A DNA stretch of 37,840 nt from Shewanella sp. (GTDB lineage Bacteria > Pseudomonadota > Gammaproteobacteria > Enterobacterales > Shewanellaceae). A program made the translations under genes and the position numbers. The notes under the pieces are model-generated. The model worked only from the letters and a program-made list of their open reading frames with translations. It ran no database searches and had not been told where the DNA came from. Numbering within the stretch: the stretch's first letter is position 1; each line of letters begins with the position of its first letter. Where the stretch lies: positions 1 to 37,840 of the forward strand of contig JAOIUG010000013.1 in NCBI GenBank assembly GCA_028223395.1, read 5' to 3'. This document shows, one piece after another, positions 1-8,060 of this stretch.

Positions 1-19
1 AGCGACTTCGTCTCAACGG

Positions 20-254
20 TTAGTCGCGTCCCACTTTCTCTCCTGATAGTTTAACTCCATGATTTACAATAACTAAACCAGTTTTATCGGTAAGCTCTAC
101 ACTGCCGGTGATGATGGACAGCCATAGACTTTGAGGAAAAGTAGTACTGCCAATAAACTGCTATTAACTATGCCTGTCTATGTGTTTCTTTATGTGCTTC
201 TTTTGTGTTTCTACTATGTGTTTCAAACAAGCTTTTGTCCCAAAATTGTGTTTC
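20..254. repeat. Leader region with dispersed-repeat copy A1 and GTGTTTC cluster
   Basis: No complete gene is seen before position 297. On the minus strand positions 20-160 form a short open frame of about 46 codons without a start. It begins QFIGS and contains PQSLW, then SIITGSVELTDKTG. The DNA from about 122 to 180 closely resembles 37195-37250, and the piece at 149-160 recurs exactly at 33104-33115. This looks like the eroded tail of a mobile-element gene. Next to it GTGTTTC (once GTGCTTC) occurs at 182, 194, 205, 218 and 248. The similarity is read directly from the sequence; the origin is an inference. Confidence 0.5.
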
Positions 255-296
255 AAACTTAAACGTCCACTGGCAATAGCTTGTGCTTTACTTTGG

Positions 297-827
297 TCAG
301 TTTTTTATAAAATCAAGCAGATGTAAAGCTGCACAAATGACATGTAATACAATAAAATACATTAGTATGTGAGCTAAACCTATATGGTAGCTACGCCACA
401 TTAATGCCGCACTTGAGCCTTGGTTAAGCAGCCACAATATGCCGCTTAACCCGACAGTAAGTAAGAGTAATAAACCCAAACCTTCTATCAGGCTAATAAG
501 GCCTTTTCCTCCCGCAACAGGTCGCTGACCTTTTATTAAACCGCGAAGATCTGTTGTTACTTGACCAAAATCGGCCACTAGCCACGAGAAATACTGACGC
601 CACTTGCCTTTTATACAACTGGTGATTGAAAAAGATATCGCCAGCAACGTAACCGCCATCCCGAGGTAAACATGTGTTAAATCCCACATGCTCGCATGAG
701 GACGTAAACGGCGCCCGATTAATAGCCAGTCATGGGTCAAAATGAGGTAAGTCACGCTCATTACAATGATAAGATGCTGACGTGCAATTAAAAAGCGCAC
801 TGCATTAGCTAATGTTAATCGAATCAT
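297..827 (-). CDS. Cytochrome b561-like four-helix membrane protein
   Basis: A 176-residue inner-membrane protein with four hydrophobic segments near residues 17-36, 52-70, 112-134 and 150-172. Histidines sit at or near helix ends (H18, H32, H52, H148, H153, H162, H169), as expected for bis-histidine b-haem ligation in the bacterial cytochrome b561 / Ni-Fe hydrogenase b-subunit superfamily. I chose the ATG at 827 because GAGGGG lies just upstream; an ATG 24 bases earlier is open but has no such site. The gene starts 38 bases after the hemG stop and must be co-transcribed with it. A role passing electrons between protoporphyrinogen oxidation, or another donor, and the quinone pool is an inference from that pairing. 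The protein could equally be a general quinone-linked cytochrome. Confidence 0.72.
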   Translation of the reverse strand: MIRLTLANAVRFLIARQHLIIVMSVTYLILTHDWLLIGRRLRPHASMWDLTHVYLGMAVTLLAISFSITSCIKGKWRQYFSWLVADFGQVTTDLRGLIKGQRPVAGGKGLISLIEGLGLLLLLTVGLSGILWLLNQGSSAALMWRSYHIGLAHILMYFIVLHVICAALHLLDFIKN

Positions 828-865
828 TTTACCCCTCATTGCATCACACATTGTGCCGCTCAGCT

Positions 866-1387
866 CTAGAGCTTATCAATGCTATCAGCATAGTCGTCTA
901 CTTTTTTCCAGTCGGTATATTCAATATTCGTGTCCGCTTGCGTTGGCCCTTTGGTCATCCACATAATAAAACGAATGATACTTCTATCGATAACGCCATA
1001 ACTTGCATAATTAAGGTTGCCGGCAAAAACCTCAAGCAATGTGGGTTTCCAAGCCGATTTTTCAATAAAAGCCTGCATGTAAGGATTGGTGCTGGGTGTG
1101 TTTTTTAATGGTTTGCGCGCAACTAAATTGACAGAAAAAAAACTACTCACCATTGACGCTAATTGCGCTTGGTTTGCTTCAATAAAATGATAAATTGCTG
1201 GATTATGTTTACCATGGCGAATGCTGGCACCTATCACAACTTTGTCAAATGGAGTTAAGTCAATGGGATCGTCAATACTCACTGTTGTCACTTGGTGATC
1301 TAACGCTTCGAGCTTAGTTGCGAGATAAGCACTAATTTTGCGAGCTTGGCCATGGACACTTGAGTAAATGATAAGAATATTGCTCAC
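866..1387 (-). CDS. hemG: Menaquinone-dependent protoporphyrinogen IX dehydrogenase (HemG)
   Basis: A flavodoxin-like FMN protein that oxidises protoporphyrinogen IX to protoporphyrin IX in haem synthesis, delivering electrons to respiratory quinones. The N-terminal strand ILIIYSSVHGQ is the FMN phosphate loop. VVIGASIRHGKHNP and FFSVNLVARKP match the E. coli HemG core closely, and the long insert typical of HemG rather than flavodoxin is present (KNTPSTNPY). The length of 173 residues compares with 181 in E. coli. The ATG at 1411 is possible, but AGGAAG lies seven bases before a GTG at 1387 and the protein homology begins there, so GTG is preferred. A cytochrome b gene follows. A weak Fur-box-like sequence (about 13 of 19) lies at 1411-1429, just upstream. 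Confidence 0.9.
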   Translation of the reverse strand: MSNILIIYSSVHGQARKISAYLATKLEALDHQVTTVSIDDPIDLTPFDKVVIGASIRHGKHNPAIYHFIEANQAQLASMVSSFFSVNLVARKPLKNTPSTNPYMQAFIEKSAWKPTLLEVFAGNLNYASYGVIDRSIIRFIMWMTKGPTQADTNIEYTDWKKVDDYADSIDKL

Positions 1388-1410
1388 CAACGTTCTTCCT
1401 ATAAGTCGCA

Positions 1411-1429
1411 TAAAATGATAATAATGCTG
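1411..1429. promoter_or_regulatory. Weak Fur-box-like sequence upstream of hemG
   Basis: TAAAATGATAATAATGCTG agrees with the 19-bp Fur consensus at about 13 positions and contains one perfect GATAAT hexamer. It lies 24 bases before the preferred hemG GTG. The region is AT-rich, so chance similarity is quite possible. Confidence 0.25.
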
Positions 1430-1517
1430 ATGATAGGCGAAAATGGCGGACGTTTAATTGAATCCGATCACGGGCTGAAAAATGTGTTTATACGTTAACT
1501 TTACCTGCCTCACAAAA

Positions 1518-1558
1518 ATAAAAAAAGGGCATACGTATGACGGTATCCCCTTTTTATT
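1518..1558 (-). terminator. Intrinsic terminator of the di-haem oxidoreductase gene
   Basis: Read on the minus strand, A-rich DNA leads into GGGGATAC, a short loop, GTATGCCC and then a T run. This gives a long stem with one mismatch. It lies just after the stop at 1575 and separates the iron-linked set from hemG. Confidence 0.85.
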
Positions 1559-1574
1559 AAACTTCAATCACACA

Positions 1575-3218
1575 TTACAGAGACATTAAGAAATCAACCA
1601 CTTGGGTTCGCTCTTTTGCTGTTAGCGCCATAAAATCATTCGTGCTTTGCTGCGCCTCTCCGCCGTGCCATAAAATGGCTTCTTCAAGTGTTGCGGCTCG
1701 GCCATCATGTAAAAAACCTGCTAATGGGTTGACCGTTTTGGTTAAGCCTATGCCCCACAATGGACGCGTTCGCCACTCGCTGCCAGTGGCGAGAAAGTCC
1801 GGACGTCCATCCGCTAACCCATCGCCCATATCATGCAACAACATGTCAGTGAAAGGGTAAATTGTTTGCTGTTTATGGCCTGCTACCATGTCAGTGCCGC
1901 CAATTTCGCCCGCCGCTTTAGTCACAAAACGAGGCGTGTGACAGCCGCTGCAATTGAGCTGTTCAAACAATCGCGCGCCCTCACGAACGTCGGGGTCGCT
2001 AACGCGACGCCGTGCGGGCACTGCGAGTGTTTCGACATAAAACACAACGGCATCACTAAACTCTGCATTGGCTTCAGGCCCGCCATCAATACCTTCGCCC
2101 GTATCGGTAAAGCCTGTGCGAGCAAGGTAGCTGTCATGTAAAGCGGTGCCTTGAATACTCTCATCTGGAAATAACGGATTGGTGATCCCAATATCGCCAC
2201 GTAAGGCACCTAATGACTGCACTCTGACACTAGGTGTGTTGGCTTTCCAGCCAAATCGACCTAACGACACTGGATGGCTATCGCCTTTTTGTGCTTTTAC
2301 GGCATCAAATACGTAGTTAGCGCGGCCTGAGATCCCATCATTATTCTTGTCTTCGGCATCAACGTTAGCCACAATGTCCGCTTCATCAATGGCCTCAAGC
2401 AACCCTAAACCAAACACAGGCATACCATTACGCAGGCCCATAAGTACGTCATCTTGCAATAGATTAGACGTGACATTGGCGCTGGCTTTGGTTTCACCCG
2501 GGGCATCATATGGGTTTTCCACCTCGAACACTGGTTGCTTTAGTGTCACGTAAGTGCCATCGCTGTATGTGACGGTTTTAGTTTTATAAGACAAATACAC
2601 ATCCGCTTGGCCGACAAACATATTTTGTTGCCAATCAGGGCGCGCTTTTAATACACCACGATGAAATAACTGCCCACCAAAGTCGGGAACTGCGATCGGG
2701 GCGCAATAGTTATTTGCCGCTGTGCCGATAAGGCAGGGCTCTGCGGGAGCTTTACTGATCCTTAAAAAGATCCCAGCTTCTGATCCTAGTTTAACCCTGG
2801 TTTTACCTGCTGCCACTTGCGGCGTAGAGTTACGTCCGTCACGCTGATGACAAGAATTACAATCTGCATTATTAAACACTGGGCCTAAGCCATCTAAATC
2901 GGGATGACTTGGATTCGGCGCTGTTGTAAAAGCTGTTTCAAAACCCAGATCGCCATCTAAATGTAACGCCAACTCAGCGGCGGTTAAATTGGGCGCGGGA
3001 GTGGAAAAGCCATGGCCAGATTCAGATGTATCATAGGTCGTTGTATCACCACCTGTGGCGCTAATATCGGTGTAAGCGGGATAGACTTTTTGCTCTGGGT
3101 TCGGCGTGGTCTCATCATTACCACTGCCACCACATGCCGATAAACTCAACATACCCGCTACGACTAACACATTTAATTTATTGGTATTTATAGCTAACTT
3201 ATCGTTTTTATATTGCAT
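1575..3218 (-). CDS. Di-haem thiol-oxidoreductase-like lipoprotein (COG3488/DUF1111)
   Basis: A 547-residue exported lipoprotein: a hydrophobic segment ends in the lipobox LSLSAC (C29 from the ATG at 3218). Two c-type haem motifs are present, CNSCH near residue 120 and CSGCH near 423, which defines the DUF1111/COG3488 family of di-haem proteins often labelled putative peroxidase or thiol oxidoreductase. An Asp-rich loop DKNNDGISG resembles a calcium-binding site. An upstream in-frame TTG at 3260 is less likely as the start. Members of this family are commonly found next to imelysin genes, as here, and the pair is associated with iron-responsive loci. The true substrate is unknown. Placement after the imelysin gene, with a hairpin between, suggests lower or separately controlled expression. 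Confidence 0.85.
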   Translation of the reverse strand: MQYKNDKLAINTNKLNVLVVAGMLSLSACGGSGNDETTPNPEQKVYPAYTDISATGGDTTTYDTSESGHGFSTPAPNLTAAELALHLDGDLGFETAFTTAPNPSHPDLDGLGPVFNNADCNSCHQRDGRNSTPQVAAGKTRVKLGSEAGIFLRISKAPAEPCLIGTAANNYCAPIAVPDFGGQLFHRGVLKARPDWQQNMFVGQADVYLSYKTKTVTYSDGTYVTLKQPVFEVENPYDAPGETKASANVTSNLLQDDVLMGLRNGMPVFGLGLLEAIDEADIVANVDAEDKNNDGISGRANYVFDAVKAQKGDSHPVSLGRFGWKANTPSVRVQSLGALRGDIGITNPLFPDESIQGTALHDSYLARTGFTDTGEGIDGGPEANAEFSDAVVFYVETLAVPARRRVSDPDVREGARLFEQLNCSGCHTPRFVTKAAGEIGGTDMVAGHKQQTIYPFTDMLLHDMGDGLADGRPDFLATGSEWRTRPLWGIGLTKTVNPLAGFLHDGRAATLEEAILWHGGEAQQSTNDFMALTAKERTQVVDFLMSL

Positions 3219-3293
3219 TTTATTTACCACACACAGGCTCTTATCGGTTGCGTTTACCAAGCTGGAATACGAGGAAAATTAACGCGCTAAGAG

Positions 3294-3328
3294 TCAAAAA
3301 AAGGCATAGGGTGTCCCTACGCCTTAAA
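3294..3328 (-). terminator. Terminator-like hairpin between imelysin and di-haem genes
   Basis: On the minus strand AAGGCGTAGGG, loop ACA, CCCTATGCCTT is an 11-pair stem with one mismatch, followed directly by a run of T. It lies 14 bases after the imelysin stop and about 75 bases before the di-haem start. It should end or attenuate most transcripts from the porin-imelysin unit. Confidence 0.8.
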
Positions 3329-3339
3329 AAATAACGCGC

Positions 3340-4488
3340 TTATGCTTTCCATGTATCTAACAGTGGTAGCACTTCTGATTCAAGGCTCTCTTGCAGTTTG
3401 GTCAATGCATCAACCGCCGTTTGAATGCGTTTGCGGCCTTCAACGTCAGAAATGGCCTGACGAAACGGCATCGCATTGCTACCTTCAATCGCTTGAATAG
3501 TCAAAATCGCATTATCGATTTCGGCTCCAACGCGCGCCGCAAGTTCTTTATCTGCCGCTGCAACAAAGTCAACAATACCTTGCTTATCTGCTGCGCCGGT
3601 TAGCTCACCTTGGTACACATTGCGTACGCCGATGATGTTGTTGCTAAAGTCAGTCAGTGAGTTCCAAGAGTACTGAGACTCAACCTTTGAGGTGTCTGCA
3701 TCATTTGCTGATCCGCCAAAGGGATCGGCAATTTTACCGTTACCCACTTCATCAACAATACCAATCATGCCATTAATCAACTCTTCAACAACACCAAGGT
3801 TTGAGCTGTAAAATGTATTGCCATCAGCGCCTGGGGTTTTAAGTAGCTCGCCATACGCTTTGCCTGATCCTGAGTCATGGCTTATCTGCCATGCATCATC
3901 CAGATCTTTGGTGTAATCACGGAACACTTCCGCAAGGCCCATCAAGTAATCACGCTCGGTTTCGGTCAACTCAGCAATGTCTTTACTGTTGTCGGCAACA
4001 CCGTCACCAAACAGCAAATATTCCATCGTATGAAAACCTTGTACGTCATCATTCCAGCCTTTGATGGTTTCAGCATCAAAACCTGAATTTGTTGACAACA
4101 CCGTCGTTAAATCAATGGTGTTTAATGGCCAGCTGTCTAAATGAGGATCGATATCCATTGAGTCTACTGGGCCAAAGATATGTGACTCACCTTGCTCCCA
4201 AGGTTGGCGCGCCGCTTTCCATGCATCTTGAGCTGCCAGCAAGTTAGCTTGTGTTGGCGTAGTAACCAAGGTTTGTGTGGCGAGTAACAAAGCGTCGCCT
4301 TCTGCCGCTAAATCACTGTAACCTTTAACAATAACGTCTTCTGTCAGGTTGGTCACCATTTCAGTGGCATCGAATGAAAAGCCATTATCAACCTCAGGCT
4401 CTGGGGCACTGTCTGATCCTGAACCACCACATGCAGCAAGTACTGAAATCAATGCGATAGCAACCGCTGAATGAGTAAAATGTTTCAT
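3340..4488 (-). CDS. Imelysin-family (M75/ICMP-like) lipoprotein
   Basis: A 382-residue lipoprotein. The signal sequence ends in SVLAAC, followed by a Gly/Ser/acidic linker. The imelysin hallmark GxHxxE is present as GFHTMEYLLFG (about residue 151 from this start). Upstream WKAARQPWEQGE is also typical of imelysins, and the C-terminal half is helical with a further imelysin-like repeat. Family members (ICMP, IrpA, EfeO-type) are linked to iron acquisition; proteolytic activity is doubtful for most. The ATG at 4488 is preferred over that at 4500 because GGAG lies six bases before it. The gene lies 57 bases after the porin stop and before the di-haem lipoprotein gene, with a Fur-box candidate upstream of the porin. 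A periplasmic iron- or haem-binding role is an inference. Confidence 0.88.
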   Translation of the reverse strand: MKHFTHSAVAIALISVLAACGGSGSDSAPEPEVDNGFSFDATEMVTNLTEDVIVKGYSDLAAEGDALLLATQTLVTTPTQANLLAAQDAWKAARQPWEQGESHIFGPVDSMDIDPHLDSWPLNTIDLTTVLSTNSGFDAETIKGWNDDVQGFHTMEYLLFGDGVADNSKDIAELTETERDYLMGLAEVFRDYTKDLDDAWQISHDSGSGKAYGELLKTPGADGNTFYSSNLGVVEELINGMIGIVDEVGNGKIADPFGGSANDADTSKVESQYSWNSLTDFSNNIIGVRNVYQGELTGAADKQGIVDFVAAADKELAARVGAEIDNAILTIQAIEGSNAMPFRQAISDVEGRKRIQTAVDALTKLQESLESEVLPLLDTWKA

Positions 4489-4545
4489 TGAAAACTCCAT
4501 TTTGATAACTTAAACAAGTTAATTTAGTTTGATTGGGGTAAATAT

Positions 4546-5943
4546 TTATAGCGAAAATTGGTAACCGACACCGAGGGCAAAAAACTGAGAGTCTTCAATA
4601 GCAGCCACGGCCACTTGTTGCACGCCAGCTTCAGCTTTTATGACAATCTCGGGGATAGGAAAATAGTTAATGCCGGCACTAATCCATGTGTTTTCATAGC
4701 GCTTACTGGCGATGCCAGATTCGACGGCCTTAAGCGGATTTGAATAGTCGATATTGGCAAACACTGTGATAGGAAGGGAAAGGAAGTCGTTTAAATCCAC
4801 CCCCGCTTCCACAAAAAACGCCTCTGACTCGCTGCCCAGTTGAGCGAAGTTGCCAGGTTTCAAACCCGGTGTGGTTTTGTTGGCTTGAGTAATCGCGTCG
4901 GCATCACTTAAAGTGCCGTGGAGGTATTGACCGCGCAGGATCCAAGGGCCTTCGACATAAGCGCCAGCAATAGACAAAATGCTCACTGTGCCATCAACAT
5001 TGATTTTGTTGGTTTTATGGCGATTACCACTGGTGTTACCGTAGTAGTACGATACCCCTACTGCTGAGCCCGTTTTAAAGTTGCCATAATCAAGGCGCAA
5101 TACATAGGCGAGATCATCTGCGTTAACATGCTCAAAGCGTGTTTGATGGCCAGAAGCTATCCAATCATATGTTCGAAAATACTCAGAATTCAATCCACTA
5201 ACAAGCTGCGCCTGATAATGAAAATTAGCCACTTGACCAAATACCCCGATCCCGTTTTCATTCCAAAGCGCCGGCAACATGGCCGCTTCACTTTTATGGC
5301 GTTGAACAGTCAGGTATTGATTAGGCTTATGCAACGTGCTGCTCAGCCCCACAGGTAAATGAATGTTACCGAATTTAACACCAAAGGCAGCACTTGGGCG
5401 GTAACGAATTTGTGCCTTTTCTATCATCACTTCACCGCCAGACTCGATTTCGGTTTCAAACTCACCAAACTCATCAAAGCCATCATATTCGAGCGATGCA
5501 CCGGTGCCGCCATGCTCATACTCAATTTCAACTTCCATGTCCCACTCGTCATTAAACTGATAACCAAACTCAGTCACAATGCGCTCTAAATCAAAACGAC
5601 CACGGCGTTCGGGGTGAGTATCTTGAACATTGTCGTAATATTTATTACTGGTATAAACCGCGCTGCCGTATGACTTAAAAGAGAACTGACTTAATTTATT
5701 AGCATCATTTTCTTGCGCAAGAATAGTGCTTTTAGACGAATTATTTTCTTGTAATTGTTGTTTTTTTTGCTGCTTAGCTAGCGCTTCAAGTTGGCTTTTT
5801 AACGCCATGAGTTGTTTTTCTTGCTGCGCAATTGCCGCCGCGAGTGCCTGTGAGTCCGTCGCTGACATGGCCTGAGCACTGAACAGACCGGCGACAGTCA
5901 TTGCTAATAAATTTAACTTCCCATGTTTAAACATGTTTTTCAT
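4546..5943 (-). CDS. Outer-membrane porin with N-terminal coiled coil
   Basis: A 465-residue exported protein. Residues 1-28 form a signal peptide ending AMSA. Residues about 30-70 are rich in Gln, Lys and Ala (AAAIAQQEKQLMALKSQLEA) and look like a short coiled coil of the kind that trimerises porins. The rest has alternating beta-strand patterns with many aromatic residues and ends GVGYQFSL, a normal outer-membrane terminal strand with a bulky hydrophobic C-terminal residue. It resembles the OprP/OprO-type phosphate-selective porin superfamily in layout, but the substrate cannot be read. As first gene of the porin-imelysin-di-haem set with a Fur-box candidate upstream, passage of an iron or haem compound is plausible. 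That is inference only. Confidence 0.78.
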   Translation of the reverse strand: MKNMFKHGKLNLLAMTVAGLFSAQAMSATDSQALAAAIAQQEKQLMALKSQLEALAKQQKKQQLQENNSSKSTILAQENDANKLSQFSFKSYGSAVYTSNKYYDNVQDTHPERRGRFDLERIVTEFGYQFNDEWDMEVEIEYEHGGTGASLEYDGFDEFGEFETEIESGGEVMIEKAQIRYRPSAAFGVKFGNIHLPVGLSSTLHKPNQYLTVQRHKSEAAMLPALWNENGIGVFGQVANFHYQAQLVSGLNSEYFRTYDWIASGHQTRFEHVNADDLAYVLRLDYGNFKTGSAVGVSYYYGNTSGNRHKTNKINVDGTVSILSIAGAYVEGPWILRGQYLHGTLSDADAITQANKTTPGLKPGNFAQLGSESEAFFVEAGVDLNDFLSLPITVFANIDYSNPLKAVESGIASKRYENTWISAGINYFPIPEIVIKAEAGVQQVAVAAIEDSQFFALGVGYQFSL

Positions 5944-6541
5944 GAAACGGCTCTCTATTCATTCTTGCTGTTAACCAGCACTCTAAAATTGCCGCCAAAA
6001 TACAGCAAACAAGAATAATTAGCATTAACATTTACAATACCGTTTATATTTAACCACAGAAACAAGTCAAAGTGAATAACACGAAAAAACAGAAAAACCT
6101 CACAATTCAATAACTTGCAGTTAAGTATTAACAACCTGATGTCGACATAAGTTTCATTTAAGCGTATTTACGTGAATAACTTTCAACTTAGAAAAGCGTT
6201 AACACACTCAATACTTTACGATTAAAGTGAATTTTATAGTCGTTTTTCAGTAAGACTGACTCGTTAACAGTAAGCCTAAATGGGTGTGAATCTATTTTAG
6301 GAGATGAAATAAAAGCGAAGAAGCTCAACCATAACCGTCGCATCTATTGCTACGCCGACATATATTGTGAAGCCTTGCCGGTCAACAATGCGGCCAAAGC
6401 TGCGGTTGATTGCACCATGCCACGGATCTGTGCAGATAAGAAACAGACACAATCCCTTGCACCTTATCACCGAAAATCGCTAGACAATCGTTGGTTTGTT
6501 CGGCATAAAGGCAATGATAATAACGACAAGGGATGCCGTAA
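5944..6541. other. Divergent intergenic region, porin / TIGR03899
   Basis: 598 bases between the divergent porin and TIGR03899 genes. The left part is AT-rich and holds the Fur-box candidate. From about 6245 a plus-strand frame stays open into the TIGR03899 gene, but it has no convincing ATG or ribosome site and encodes nothing I recognise. AAGGGA at 6530 is the ribosome site of the next gene. Confidence 0.5.
6011..6029. promoter_or_regulatory. Candidate Fur box upstream of the porin gene
   Basis: The minus-strand sequence GTTAATGCTAATTATTCTT agrees with the 19-bp Fur consensus at 14 positions. It lies 68 bases before the porin start, within normal promoter distance. Its position before an imelysin-containing set fits iron repression. 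Core promoter elements could not be assigned with confidence. Confidence 0.55.
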
Positions 6542-7411
6542 ATGGTTGAAACAGCTCAATGCTCTAAAATACACCGCGAGACTCGTGCTAATGTTGATCC
6601 CGCGAATTCATCCGATGTTTCAGCCAGAAAAAAAGCACTCTTACTCGGACGAATGCTCGGGCTTAGCAGTGAAAAAGATTACCAGGCAAGCACTGCATCA
6701 ATTGATGATAGAGCCCACCAGCGCCGTCAATTGCAACGACGACAGTATCAAGAAAATATTGAAACTATCTATAAAATAGCGCTCAGCCAAACCCCTTCTG
6801 ACATCACAGGCATTGATCTTGATGTCGATTGGGCACATCAGTTTTTTCAACTGGCAGAGCAGATCCATAACCGAAAAATGCAAGAACTCTGGGGGCGTAT
6901 TTTAGCCAGTGAGATCACCACACCCGGCCACTTTAGTTTGCGAACGCTCGCCACATTAAAGCAGCTCACTCACAAAGAAGCACAAATGTTAGAAAAAGCG
7001 CTGGCGATGTCGGTGCGCGTGAATGACGAAAACAAATTTAAGCTTATTATAGGGTTTAAGCATGCCAGTAGCTTAGGTCATTTGTTTAAAAAAAATGCAC
7101 AAACCAACATCGGATTATCTCAATTCGGCCTGCCCTACTCTTGTATTTTAACCTTGATTGAAGCTGGCATTTTACATCGGAGCGAGCTAGAAACGGGGCT
7201 GCTGAGCAATAAAAAAGCCATTAGCTTTTCACTCAGTAATATTAAGCTTAAACTCACCCCTAAAAGCGGCCAGCTCTTTTTCAATTACTACCGCTTTACC
7301 TCAACAGGTGACGAGCTCGCACAATTACTCCAGTTCAATACTGATGGTAATTATATTAAAGCTTTAAAAGCTATCTTTGCACATGATTTCAAAATTGAAT
7401 CAGCCAGCTGA
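6542..7411 (+). CDS. TIGR03899 family protein (DUF2806)
   Basis: A 289-residue cytosolic protein of unknown function. The central region AHQFFQLAEQIHNRKMQELW, then GRILASEI and FSLRTLATLKQLTHKEAQ, matches my memory of the TIGR03899 family, which is common in Vibrio and Shewanella. FGLPYSCILTLIEAGIL is a second conserved block. The first 35 residues are polar and poorly conserved. The ATG at 6542 is supported by AAGGGA about eight bases upstream. Short gaps of 41 and 38 bases link it to rimJ and the ATPase gene, so the three probably form one operon. No signal peptide or membrane segment is seen, and no biochemical role is known to me. Confidence 0.8.
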   Translation: MVETAQCSKIHRETRANVDPANSSDVSARKKALLLGRMLGLSSEKDYQASTASIDDRAHQRRQLQRRQYQENIETIYKIALSQTPSDITGIDLDVDWAHQFFQLAEQIHNRKMQELWGRILASEITTPGHFSLRTLATLKQLTHKEAQMLEKALAMSVRVNDENKFKLIIGFKHASSLGHLFKKNAQTNIGLSQFGLPYSCILTLIEAGILHRSELETGLLSNKKAISFSLSNIKLKLTPKSGQLFFNYYRFTSTGDELAQLLQFNTDGNYIKALKAIFAHDFKIESAS

Positions 7412-7452
7412 GCCGTTATGCTCAGTCGCACTCTAAGACAGGGCATTTCATC

Positions 7453-8022
7453 ATGCATACTCCAAACAACATCGCCTCACCTATTATTCGCACCAGCAGA
7501 ACCGACTTAGTGATGTTGAGCGCTGAAGATGCGCCGCTTATTCGCGATTATTATCAGCTAAATCAAGCGCACCTTAGCCCTTGGGAGCCGATAAGAGATG
7601 ACAGTTTCTACAGCCTTGAACATTGGCGGCAACAATTAGCGGATAACGCCATTCAATATCAAAACGGATCGGCGTTAAAACTGGTTGCGCTAGATAAGCA
7701 CACTAAAGAAATCATCGCTATCTGTAATTTTACCAATATCGTGCGCGGTATTTTTCAAGCCTGCAATCTAGGTTACTCTGTCTCGGCTCGGTATCAAGCT
7801 CAAGGCTATATGCATGAGGTATTATCAGCGGCATTAGATTATGTTTTTAATGAGTTGGATCTGCATCGAGTCATGGCTAATTACATGACCCATAACCAAC
7901 GTAGTGCGCGATTACTCAAAAGGTTAGGTTTTGAAGAAGAAGGTTTAGCCAAGTCGTATCTACATATCGCCGGCAACTGGCAAGATCATGTGTTAACCGC
8001 CAAAATCAATGACGCACATTAG
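7453..8022 (+). CDS. rimJ: Ribosomal protein S5 alanine N-acetyltransferase (RimJ-like GNAT)
   Basis: A 189-residue GNAT acetyltransferase. Blocks shared with E. coli RimJ include LSPWEPIRDDSFY, NFTNIVRGIFQACNLGYS (beta-4/5 region), the acetyl-CoA loop YQAQGYMHEVL, and HRVMANYMTHNQRSARLLKRLGF followed by KSYLHIAGNWQDHVLT. This is strong, end-to-end similarity, so the substrate is likely the N-terminal alanine of ribosomal protein S5; other Rim-type acceptors cannot be excluded. It is the second gene of the TIGR03899-rimJ-ATPase run. Its start lies 41 bases after the previous stop, and only a weak ribosome site is seen. Confidence 0.87.
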   Translation: MHTPNNIASPIIRTSRTDLVMLSAEDAPLIRDYYQLNQAHLSPWEPIRDDSFYSLEHWRQQLADNAIQYQNGSALKLVALDKHTKEIIAICNFTNIVRGIFQACNLGYSVSARYQAQGYMHEVLSAALDYVFNELDLHRVMANYMTHNQRSARLLKRLGFEEEGLAKSYLHIAGNWQDHVLTAKINDAH

Positions 8023-8060
8023 CTCCTCAGTTCCGCTCACCACATAAGGAGTTTACCGGC

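Noticed and set aside
182..254. GTGTTTC cluster as a CRISPR array
   Set aside because: Units are only seven bases and the spacers are 4-6 bases, unlike any CRISPR repeat.
6375..6779. 134-codon plus-strand frame overlapping the TIGR03899 gene
   Set aside because: It starts at TTG, has no ribosome site, overlaps a well-supported gene out of frame and matches no family.
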